Notes under the pieces: model-generated
What the model was told of the DNA's origin: nothing
Database searches by the model: none
The model's input: only the letters and a program-made list of their open reading frames with translations
Assembly (NCBI GenBank): GCA_026826555.1
Contig: JAKSZT010054334.1
Location: 30,662,447 to 30,726,446, forward strand
Source of the DNA: Tolypeutes matacus
Taxonomy: Eukaryota; Chordata; Mammalia; Cingulata; Chlamyphoridae
Length of the DNA: 64,000 nt
Direction of reading: 5' to 3'
Translations under genes and position numbers: made by a program
Part shown: piece by piece, positions 47,638 through 56,109 of the stretch
Layout of the letters: each line of letters begins with the position of its first letter
Position numbering within the stretch: position 1 is the stretch's first letter

Positions 47638-48249
47638 AAGAAGATGCCTCTATGTGCCTTGCCACATGGAAGGAGTCCAGGACCACCAGCAGCCAACCTT
47701 TGGTAAGACAGCCAACCTTTGGTTGCTTTGGTTTGGACACTTTCATGGCCTCAGAACTGTAAGTTTTTAACCTAATAAATTCCCATTATAAAAGCCAACA
47801 CATTTCTGGTACATGGCTCCAAGAAGCCACTAGCAAACTAAAACATGGGGTTTGAAATACATGCCCTTTGAGCAACTTTCTCATCTTGCTTCTTTTCTGT
47901 ATAAAGTTAGCGGCCCAGAAACCTCTTTAAAATATGAATATTCATGGTTACCATTAGTCCAGGTTGACAAATGTACAATTCCCTTAAGAACTTTCGGGAC
48001 CTTCTACATATCAGATTAAAGTTCACTTCTGCTCTAGAAGCCACACCTACAATTGTTTTCAAGCCAGGCTTCTTAAAGTAGCAGCAGCAGACTTCCTACT
48101 ACTTTGGGATCAGGCTTCTGTGGCACTAATTTTTTAAACTTTTGAGAAGCTATTTTGTTCAGTTGAGGAAGTACCAACTTAATCTGTAGAAGTATTTAAA
48201 AACTTTCTTACAGCCATACTTTTTATTCAATCTTTAGCTTTAGACCATG

Positions 48250-48850
48250 TGCCGCTTTGTTTCCGGGCCTGAGGGTGATCAGCCCTGCTGCAGCCCGGGG
48301 AGCGACACGAGCTAGTTGTGGGCCGTCCGGCGTGCACTCCGGGAACGGCGGGGGGGTGAAGAAGTTGTCAGGAGAGCGCAGGCCCGGCTCCCTGGTCTTC
48401 ACGGAGGTTAAGGAGAAGTTGTCACAGGGTTGCCGTTTGGTGCCCTGTGGTCTCCCTGACAGTACTAAATGAAGAGACACCACTCACTTGCTTGCTGGAA
48501 GGTAAGACCTTTATTCAGGGAGAGCTGCGCAGTTTTATAGGCAGAGTTGGGCGGGGGTGAGCGTGTTGTCTTCTGATAGGGCGAAGCTGTTGCTGGGCGT
48601 GGAGGGAAGATTTGGGAGGGAGGGGGGAGGCTAGAGGAGAAGGCCAACATGTCCAAATAAGGTTATGGCTGTTGAGGGAATGCTGTGATAGGCTGAGAGA
48701 AATGGGGAAGTTGGGTCCGGGAAGAAGGTGGGGCGTAATGCCCCGCAAACGCCTGAGGCAAGGTTTGGCTTGGGTAAACATTACCTCATCTCCTCCCTTA
48801 GTTTTAATTTTAAGAAGCAATTTAGAAGAATTAAGGGTAGGGAACTGGGC
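48250..48850 (-). promoter_or_regulatory. 3' LTR core: U3 promoter, polyadenylation signal and U5
   Basis: On the minus strand, a TATA box TATAAAACT (plus 48531-48539) is followed about 20 nt later by AATAAA (plus 48510-48515), then a U5 of roughly 240 bp ending GCGGCA at the TSD. The close TATA/AATAAA spacing is the same as in the solo LTR at 12674-13086, although the sequences differ. The U3 start was not located. Confidence 0.75.
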
Positions 48851-49215
48851 CTGTCTTAGGTCTTAGCCGGCTGTGGCACTTAACAGCTCTTACCCGTCAT
48901 TGGGCTGACCCAGCAGCAACTGTGCATAAATGATAGGGGCTGCTCCTGTCTTAGGTCAGAACCGTGCTAGAGGAAAGGGCTGGAGCTTACCCGTCTTTGG
49001 GTGCACTAGCAGCTTCGACTGTGCCAGGGCCCAGTGGCAACAATCGGCTAGGCCCCTGTCTTAGGTTGTCCAGCAGAGCTAAGAGAAGGTTCAGTTGCCC
49101 GTCATCGGATAACAGCCCAGCAAAGCAACAGTGGCTGGCACCCTGTCTTAGGTTGGCCGTTCTGTGTGCCTGGCTAAGTTGCCCGTCGTTGGCTTGCCAG
49201 TTCAGCTCTGTCTTG
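48850..49215 (-). repeat. About four diverged ~95-bp tandem repeats in the ERV U3 region
   Basis: On the plus strand the motif CTGTCTTAGGT recurs near 48853, 48947, 49051 and 49144. Each time it is followed after 30-45 bp by CTTACCCGTC or GTTGCCCGTC (near 48891, 48988, 49097, 49180). Unit length varies from about 90 to 105 bp. Such arrays in U3 often act as enhancers, but here that is inference. Confidence 0.85.
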
Positions 49216-49893
49216 GCCAAATTGTAATAGGGGGAGAGGTTTGTTTGGAAGGGGAGGAGGGACAGGGTAGGGGCCTAGAGGGGTGAGTGATTGGCATGGG
49301 TTGGGCGATTGAAGGATTGGTTGTTGTTGGAGAGATGCAGATATTCAACTTCACGGGTTTGGACTCGCTGATAGCGGACGGTCACTGGCTTATCGAAGAG
49401 GGAGTTGCAAATCGCCTGCAAGAGTTTTCGAAAGAGGGTAGGGCCAGGAATTTTGACTGCAGGCGACACTCTTCAGCTTCTTCTCTATTTCTTTGTTATC
49501 TGCGTCTCTTTCCCATAGAGCGACGGTGCTGGTCTGACATTTCGGGCCAGGATCCAGATGGGTTGTGGGGCGCCATCTGGGAAGACACAAGCATATCCCC
49601 TCCCTTGACATAGGAGGGGGTGAGGTCCCTGCCATTGTTGGGTTTCTGGATCCTTCCATCTGACAGATGGAAGGGGAGTGCCTAAAGAGGATGCCCCCAT
49701 GTCCGGAGAGCAAGAGAGAGATAAGCGCGAGAAGGAGAATGAACAGCAGGAGTACTAAGGCCACAGACGGAAGCGGGGTTTTAGAGGCACTGGGGAAGCA
49801 GTGGAATAGGATGGCAAAAAGGAGTAGGAGGATAAGAGGGAGAGAAAGAAAGAGAGAAATGAGCATAGATCTTACCTTCTTTGTGGAGCTGTT

Positions 49894-49913
49894 GAGCCCC
49901 ACGTTGGGCGCCA
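49894..49913 (-). other. tRNA-Lys primer-binding site
   Basis: The plus strand reads gagccccacgttgggcgcca, identical to the 3' end of tRNA-Lys(CUU) including CCA. It is therefore a perfect minus-strand PBS, placed directly at the element border. Confidence 0.9.
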
Positions 49914-50184
49914 ACCATGTTTTAATTTGTTTATCTTTGATTTGCTTGAGAAGCTGAAGATATGAAATAGTTTTATTTTCCACACTGACAAATTTTAGCC
50001 TTTCTATATTTTCTTGAAATTTGGCTTGCAAATTGGCCAGTTCTTTTCTAAGTTCACTTCTTTCTTGAACTACATTATTATATACAGTTAGTAAAAGCCA
50101 GCTGACATGCTCAATTTTCAGCTTAGACGTTTCTTTGCTTAAATCCAAAAATTCCTCAAGTGTATTTTCTATTCCATCTGCCAT

Positions 50185-50968
50185 ATGGTCCTGGAATCAA
50201 TGCCATATATTTTAGAGTTATTTTAGAGTTGACATGAGTGCCATCACAATTCTCTGTACTGCACAGTATTGTAGTTGCCTTTTGACTTGTCTGTATCCCT
50301 TACTGGACAAACTCCATGAAGATGGCAGGTATGTTCTGGAGAACTGGAACATAGTAAGTATTTAACAGATATTCAGATATAGCTTGAATGATGCATTTAA
50401 AAATCAGCAAGTAAATGAAGTAATTTCTAATGCCTAAAAACCCTTTCTTGGTGTCTCATTTAAGATTTATCTAATCTCTATTTCCCTAGTAACTATTACT
50501 CTATTTCAGCTAGTCTCTTCTTATCTTTGGTATGATACTTATTTGGGTACACCCTGTACAAACATGAGAAGTTGCCCTTGTTTGAATCAAAACTCTCCCA
50601 CATACAAAGTATGACCCTGCAAAAGATTCATTCATATGACAGCTTTCTCATCTGTAAAATGTGGATCATTTTAGTAATTATATGATTACTATAATGATGC
50701 TTGGTGCAGAATAAGCAATCAACAAAAGGTGGCTATTAATTATTTTTTAAATTTTATATCCATGCATAATAAACTTGTAACAGTGGCTGTTTCCTGAAAG
50801 AAAATGAGTAGTTTGGGAAGGGAGTAGAAAGGAGAATTACATTTTGTGTATACATATATTTTTAAATTTTGAATTGTGTACAATATGCATGTATTATCCA
50901 GTCAAAACAATAATCGACTTGAAAAATGCTATATGTATATATGTTTATTTTAATCTCTATTAGATTAG
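50185..50968. other. No gene; MIR relic
   Basis: 50560-50740 (AAGTATGACCCTGCAAAAGATTCATTC ... GACAGCTTTCTCATCTGTAAAATGTGGATCATTTTAGTAATTA) is a MIR. The rest is AT-rich. Confidence 0.5.
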
Positions 50969-51000
50969 TAGCTTGAATGATGCATTTAAAAATCAGCAAG
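50380..51000 (+). repeat. 32-bp perfect direct repeat pair (50380-50411 and 50969-51000)
   Basis: Both copies read from tagcttgaatgatgcattta through aaaatcagcaag, identical over 32 bp and starting 589 bp apart. The second copy ends exactly where the NSRP1 retrocopy begins. Confidence 0.95.
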
Positions 51001-51210
51001 AGGGCGTTGGCCACATTCAAAACGGAGACGGCAGCAACATGGCAATTCCGGGCAGGCAGTATGGGCTTATTTTGCCAAAGAAAACACAGCAGTTGCACGC
51101 TGTTTTGCAAAAACCATCAGTGTTTGGGAATGATTCTGATGATGATGATGAGACCTCTGTGAGTGAAAGACTTCAAGGGGAAGCTGCTAAGAAGCAAGTG
51201 ATGAAACAGA

Positions 51211-51354
51211 TGACTCAGTTTGATAATGGATTGTTTGGTTTAATAATTCCTGCTGGTGAGTTTACTGACCAAAAAATAGTCTTTTCACAACCAAAGTGAT
51301 TTCAGAATTTTATAATCATTTTAAATTCATCTACCAAGAAAGGGGAATACCAGA
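51211..51354 (+). other. 144-bp segment inserted in the NSRP1 pseudogene
   Basis: It lies between AAACAGA and CCAATTTGG, which are adjacent in the NSRP1 message (KQT-LEIQK). It has no poly(A) and no repeat I know. It contains an in-frame TGA (after SQPK). It is compatible with a retained alternative (poison) exon of the parent transcript or a later insertion. Confidence 0.6.
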
Positions 51355-51939
51355 CCAATTTGGAAATCCAGAAGGCCCTTGCAGAAGATGCTACCATATA
51401 TGAATATGATAGTATTTATGATGAAATGCAGAAAAAAAGGGAAGAAAGTAATCCTAAATTACTCTTGGGAAAAGACCGAAAGCCCAAGTATATTCACAAC
51501 TTACAAAAAGCAGTTGAGATCAGAAAAAAAAAAAAAAAAAGGAGCAGGAAAAAAGAATGGAAAAGAAAATTCAGAGAGAAGGAGAAATAGAAAACGGAGA
51601 ATTTGATGATAAAGAGGTATTTGTGACATCTGCTTATAAGAAAGAACTGCAAGAGAGAGCTGAAGAGGAGGAAAGAGAAAAGAGGGCTGCTGCACTTGAA
51701 GCACATTTAGATATAAACAAGCAGAAAGATCTCAGTGGATTTTATAGGAACCTATTAAAGCAAGCAGTTGGTGAAGAGGAAGTCCCTAAATACAGCTTTT
51801 GTGAAGCGAGGTCTGGTCTGAAGGAAGAGAAATCAAGAGGTATTCTGATTAAGTTCAGAGAACAGAATACCACATAAGAAATGCATTCTCCAGACTGTTA
51901 CCAAGGTAGAAGAAAGCCCAGATGAGATGCAGACAATGA

Positions 51940-52124
51940 TTTTTTTTCACTTTATTTTGTACTTTTAATAATTGAAAATATAAACAATTAAAAACGAAAC
52001 AGAAAACACAGTTGAGTAAAATCATACATTTCTCAAATGTACTGGTTACATATAAATTTTTTTTTGAATCATACAATATGTTACACAATATATTTGGTTC
52101 ATGGTAATGCAGTCATACAGTATT
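51940..52124 (-). repeat. 5'-truncated young L1 3' UTR, antisense, in the NSRP1 pseudogene
   Basis: Reverse complement of the 3' UTR at about 63195-63415: TTTATTTTGTACTTTTAATAATTGAA ... ATTTCTCAA ... AATCATACAATATGTTACACAATATATTTGGTTCATGGTAATGC. The T-run at the left is its poly(A). The TSD cagacaatga / cagacagtga (51930-51939, 52125-52134) duplicates NSRP1 codons. Confidence 0.93.
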
Positions 52125-53216
52125 CAGACAGTGATTTTGATTCTAAGAGTAGTGAAGATGATGAAATGGAAGAAAATAATAAAGTGAACTGCAGAAGGGA
52201 AAAAAGTACAGAGACCTCCCAGAATGGCCCCAAGCACAGGAATCAAGCCCTCTCACAGTGAAGAAAGAGGACATGGTGCCAAACACCACACAAAGAGCTC
52301 CACATTAAGAGGCCCAGAGAAAAGGGAAGCTCAGCACCAAAAGAGGAAAGCCAGGCATCAGGAGAGGTATTGCATTGCCCATGATTACCGAGAAGAAAAG
52401 AAGTATTTCCATATGTACAGCGAGGTCAGTCAATGAAATTCTCACTGGTAGAGGCCTGAGCAAGAAGGTAAACCAAAGAGACCAAAGAGAAAGAGAAGGA
52501 AATGATAGAGAGTGGAAAAGGGAGAAAGAGACAGAGAAATATCCCCCAAGAAAACAAGAAAGAGACAGACCACCAAATTATCATGACTGACCCAGCCAGA
52601 AAGGAGGAGAGAAGGAAGAGAAAAACAAAGCAAAGAAAGAACATATGAAAGTTAGGAAGGGAAGATATGAGAACAGTGATAAATACAAAGATAGAGAACA
52701 GTGAGAAATAAGTGTTCAATCTTCAGAAAGAAATCAAGACAGAAAGGAAAGCAGCCCAGGTTCTAGAGCAAAGGATAGGTTGTTTGACCAGGAAAAATTT
52801 AAAAAAGTGAGAAACATGGAAAAGGACAATGAAAGAAACCAAGAGAAATTCTCTAATTCAGAAACATCATCGAGAGCAAAACACAGAACAGAGAAAAGGC
52901 TAGAAAAGCGCAAAGAACAAGAGCATTTACCTGAGGCAGTGAGCAAGTTGGCAAAGCAGAACAATGAAAAAACTGTAATGTCTGCTAGAGACAGGCACTT
53001 GGCCAGGCAAATAGCACGAGTTAGTGTAAAGACTTATGCTGAGAAGTAAGATGATTGAGGGCTGCACCAAGAGAAAGATCTCTGGAAACAGAGAAAATTC
53101 TTACTTCTGGAACATGCTGTATAAAAGAAAAAAGGAGTGTCTTAACAATGGTCTGGGAGCATATTTTTAAAATATATTTTCAGAATTGATTTTTGGTTTG
53201 GTTAAAATCCCAGTGA

Positions 53217-53545
53217 AAGGACACAGAAACAGCAAAAACAGGGGTGGGGGGGTGGGGGGGAAATGGATAAAATAAATACATAAATAAATAAATCCTTAAA
53301 AAATGTATAGAGGAGGAAGATACGGACTATAGTTAGTAGTAATACTTTGATGATGCTCTTTCATGATTTGTTAACAAATGTTTCACAACAATGCAAAGTA
53401 TTTGTGGTGGGGTGATGTGTGGGAGCCCCGTATGATGTTATGCATGTTTGTTTTGTAAGTTCACGATGTTTACTGAACACTTATAGTTTATGTATGTTCA
53501 TGTATGAATGATATACTTCAATAAATTGTTTTTAAAAAATAATAA
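53217..53545 (+). repeat. SINE tail fragment and L1-like 3' end in the retrocopy 3' UTR
   Basis: 53217-53302 resembles the tail of a dimeric SINE (GGACACAGAAACAGCAAAAACAGG ... AAATGGATAAAATAAATAC ... AATCCTTAAAAAA), 5' truncated, with a G-rich run. 53303-53545 ends ATACTTCAATAAATTG plus poly(A), like an L1 3' end. Short cagtgaa repeats at both sides suggest one insertion. Confidence 0.55.
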
Positions 53546-53873
53546 GACAGTTCTTTCACAGTGAATATTTGAATTTTATAACCTCATTTACTTATCAGTA
53601 CCACATTCGTGCTTGTATTCAAGTAACTGTAAGAGTGTACCAAATGCAGGTAGGTAGGTACTTAATGAGAACCGTTGGCTCTACCACACAATTAAAAAAT
53701 GATTTAAGCAAGTACTCTACTAATGCTGATTTTGATGCAGGAGCAGTTCTGTTTTACAAATACTGAATTTCAGATTATAATATGTGGAGTTGAACAGTGA
53801 AGCGTACTTTATGCTCTGAAATTTGTATTACAGTATAAAATGTGCATTATATATCTTGTCTAAATAGCTTTTT

Positions 53874-54327
53874 TTAATTTAAAGATTTATTTATTTTTAT
53901 CCATTTTAACCCCTACTCCCTCCCACCATTTTTGCTGTTTTTGTGTCCATTCGCTGGGCAATTCTCTGTGTCTGTTTCCTGTCCTCTCTTCTCATCCTTC
54001 TCTTCCTGTCTTCACCAGGATTTGATCCTGGGAACCTCCAATGTGAGAGAGAGGTGTTCTGCCATCTGTGCCACCTTAGTTCCTGGTTTTTTGGTGCATC
54101 TTGTCTTGGCTGTCCCTTGTGTCACTCTCCTGTTATGTCATCATCTTGCTGCATGGCTTGGCGGGGCTTGGCACACTCAGGTGCAGGGCCTGGAGGTTCA
54201 CCCGCTCACGGGGCGTGACAGCTTCCCTTCTATATTTTTCTTTATTTTACTGGGAGGTCCTGGGCATCGAACCCAGGTCCCTCCATATGGGAGATGGATG
54301 CCCAACCTTTTGAGCCACATTCGCCCC
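53874..54327 (-). repeat. Dimeric DAS-type SINE, antisense, in the retrocopy 3' UTR
   Basis: Collinear with 44373-44807. The TSD ctaaatagcttttt is exact at 53860-53873 and 54328-54341. NSRP1-derived 3' UTR resumes after it. Confidence 0.93.
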
Positions 54328-54519
54328 CTAAATAGCTTTTTATCCCACAGCATACTTGGGCTTAAGTGAAAATAAAAATAGTGATTTGCGTGTACATTTA
54401 AAAAAACAAAAACAACCAAAAATATCAGCAAGAAAAACTTGTAATAACAGATTTATTTTTAAGTTTTTAAGGACCAACTAGAAACAGCACTTCAACTAAA
54501 AGCATTAATACTGCTTTTT

Positions 54520-54696
54520 TTGTATAGGAGGTATAGACCTCGTATGTGGGAGGCAGGCATTCAGTCATTAAGCTACAGATGCTCCCCAAGGATTATGTTT
54601 TGTTGTTGTTGATGTTCTTAGATGTACTGGGGATTGAACCTGGGACTTGGTATATGGGAAGCAGGTGCTCAAACCACTGAGCTACACCCACTCCCC
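54520..54696 (-). repeat. Two short tRNA-like SINE units, antisense, as one insertion
   Basis: Two reverse units (AGGTATAGACCTCGTATGTGGGAGGC...AAGCTACAGATGCTCCCC and GGGGATTGAACCTGGGAC...GAGCTACACCCACTCCCC) are separated by a TTGTTGTTG tail. One TSD, ttaatactgcttttt, is exact at 54505-54519 and 54697-54711. Confidence 0.9.
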
Positions 54697-54783
54697 TTAA
54701 TACTGCTTTTTCTTGCAAAAGGTTTTCATTAGGTTCAAGAAAGAATACTATCAATAATAGTAATTAAATCCACATAATTATTA

Positions 54784-55383
54784 TGGCAGTTTGAGATTAT
54801 TTTTGTGAATCCCAAACAGAGAAAGTTTATATTTGTAAACTAATCTATTCTTCTGGGTATGATACCGTTTGATTATATTGGATTCAGTTGAGGGGCCCTT
54901 GATTAAATTACCTGTTAAGATTAGGGCTTTGATTCGACCATGTCCATAGGGCGTGACACAGGTTGAGTTCCCACCTCTTGGTGGAAAGATATAAATGGAC
55001 ACTCACTCAAGAAGACCCACGGAAGAGGAGAGAACTGTCATTTTTTGATCCTGTGGCCCAGGATCAAAACTATTTGCCTGATAGTTTGCATCTTAGAGAG
55101 GGGAAGCCCTGAGAGACAATCCCTATGACAGCCTACAGCTGAGATCAGGAAGAAGTGGGCCCATGGAGCCTTAAGAGGAAGAGGAAGCCCGGGAAGGAGA
55201 GCCAGGCAGAGATCAGCGACTTTCTTGCTTCAACATGTGGCAACTGACTTTAGTGAGAAAGCAAACTTGAGTTGGACTCTTTAGGGCCTTGTAACTGTAA
55301 GCTTTTACCTCAAATAAATACCTTTTATAAAAGCCAACAGATTTCTGGTACTTTGCATTAGCAGCCTTTGGCAGACTAATACA
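54784..55383 (+). repeat. LTR, family B, plus orientation
   Basis: TGGCAGTTTGAGATTATTTTTG to TTGGCAGACTAATACA. Collinear with 2014-2732, including ATATAAATGG and AAATAAATACC. The probable TSD attat (54780-54784 and 55384-55388) overlaps the first base. It lies just beyond the NSRP1 retrocopy. Confidence 0.85.
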
Positions 55384-55608
55384 ATTATGAAACACAGAAA
55401 TATAAGATTTCACACAATGACAAAAAAGTGTATAGTGGTGAAAATGTTTGTTCTCTGAACACTAATACCCTTATTCTAAAATACAGTATTTTGCACCTTT
55501 TGGTTTATCTCATTTGTCTGCTTGATGTAGAGCTGTCTGTTCCGAAAGTATACATTAAATAAATGATTATTTTTAATGTTATGTTTTCTTTTATCCCTCA
55601 ATAGGCCT

Positions 55609-56096
55609 CTTTTTAAAAAAGATTTATTTTATTTATTTATCTCTCCCCACCCCCTCATTGTTTGCACTTGCTGTGTCTGTTTGTCTTCTTTGTTTCTTTA
55701 GGAGGCACTGGGAACCGAACCCGGGACCTCTGATGTGGGAGGGAGGCACCTAATTGCTTAAGCCACTTCCATTTCCTACTTTGTTGTGTCTCTCATTGTT
55801 TTTCCTTGTGTGTCTTTTGTTGTATCTTGTTGCGTCAGCTCGCCATGGCTGTCCATCGTGCCAGTTTGCTGTACTGCTCATCCTCTTTTAGGAGGCACCG
55901 GGAACCTCTGCTCCCTACTTTGTTGTGTCCCTCATTATGTTTTTCTTCTTGTGTTTCTTGCATGATCTTGTTGTGTTAGCTTGCTGCACCTGCCCATTGA
56001 GCCAGCTCGCTGTCTTCTTTAGGAGGTATCGGGAACTGAGCAACGGACTTCCCATGTGGTGGGCGGGAGCCCAATCGCTTGAGCCACATCCACTTT
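55609..56096 (-). repeat. DAS-type SINE multimer (two full units plus a partial third)
   Basis: Reverse tRNA-like blocks at about 55705-55780 and 56020-56096 are complete, and one near 55888-55912 is cut to GAGGCACCGGGAACCTCTGCTCCC. The spacer CTTTGTTGTGTC(T/C)CTCATTATG/TTG occurs twice. One TSD, ccctcaataggcct / ccctcaataggtct, flanks the whole. Confidence 0.88.
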
Positions 56097-56109
56097 CCCT
56101 CAATAGGTC

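Larger units (their letters stand above)
46550..47845 (+). repeat. LTR, family B, plus orientation, carrying repeat X and a SINE
   Basis: Starts TGACAGTTTGAAGCTTTTTGTGG and ends AGCAAACTAAAACA. Family blocks such as GGGGGCCCTTTGATTGGATTAC and AAAAGCCAACACATTTCTGG are present on either side of the insertions. Two later insertions lie at 46733-47267 and 47539-47637. The long plus-strand frame near 47246-47770 is LTR-derived. Confidence 0.88.
48250..49913 (-). mobile_element. Class II (betaretrovirus/ERVK-like) ERV, internally deleted, without 5' LTR
   Basis: On the minus strand the element begins with the 20 bases complementary to the 3' end of tRNA-Lys (TGGCGCCCAACGTGGGGCTC), the class II primer-binding site. 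A leader follows with a splice donor GGTAAGA (plus 49870-49875). Next comes a piece of pol resembling the integrase C-terminal domain (PSVRWKDPETQQWQGPHPLL and VCVFPDG-like residues, about 49690-49500), ending in a stop. A repeat-rich U3 and a full LTR end complete it. gag, protease, RT and most of env are absent. The TSD accatg is exact at 48244-48249 and 49914-49919; 6 bp is the class II length. A complete 5' LTR would be expected between the right TSD and the PBS, and there is none. The antisense 264-codon frame crosses from the host flank into this element by chance. It encodes no complete viral protein. Confidence 0.85.
48227..50184 (-). pseudogene. Unidentified 95-codon frame interrupted by the ERV
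   Basis: The minus-strand ATG at 50184 opens 90 codons (start MADGIENTLEEFLDLSKETS, later VVQERSELRKELANL) up to the ERV border. Read across one TSD copy, the frame continues beyond the ERV for five codons (SKAKD) to TGA at 48229-48227, with AATAAA directly after. The composition suggests a helical, coiled-coil-rich small protein. I do not recognise it. The region immediately upstream of the ATG has in-frame stops. It could be a processed-gene remnant, a last exon or chance. The ERV makes it non-functional as it stands. Confidence 0.4.
51001..54420 (+). pseudogene. NSRP1: NSRP1 (nuclear speckle splicing regulator) processed pseudogene
   Basis: Intronless copy of the mRNA for NSRP1/CCDC55, a nuclear-speckle splicing regulator. 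The 5' UTR starts AGGGCGTTGGCC. The start codon is at 51039 (MAIPGRQYGLILPKKTQQL). It continues through NDSDDDDETSVSERLQ, EIQKALAEDATIYEYDS, EEEEREKRAAALEAHLD, RSR/KE-rich and SARDRHLARQIARVSVKTY, matching human NSRP1 from memory. It is broken by an extra 144-bp segment (51211-51354), an A-run expansion near 51523-51540, an antisense L1 fragment (51940-52124), several frameshifts, and a TAA at 53047-53049 six residues before or at the normal end. The 3' UTR runs to an AATAAA near 54371 and an A-rich stretch near 54398-54422. The possible right TSD tatcagcaag (54423-54432) resembles the end of the 32-bp repeat at 50969-51000. It cannot make NSRP1. Confidence 0.93.

Noticed and set aside
47246..47770. 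174-codon plus ORF, Glu/Arg-rich
   Set aside because: Lies within LTR B plus a SINE. The charged composition comes from the GA-rich LTR.
48850..49215. CRISPR-like regularly spaced repeats
   Set aside because: The genome is eukaryotic, and the units are diverged tandem copies without unique spacers.
49390..50184. 264-codon minus-strand ORF as a real fusion gene
   Set aside because: It crosses the ERV border at the TSD and changes character there. The second half is leader and deleted ERV sequence read in a non-pol frame.
51501..51706. Hydrophobic minus-strand ORFs over NSRP1 (also 52426-52964)
   Set aside because: Shadows of the Lys/Glu/Arg-rich sense strand of the pseudogene. The Phe/Ser/Leu runs are antisense artefacts.
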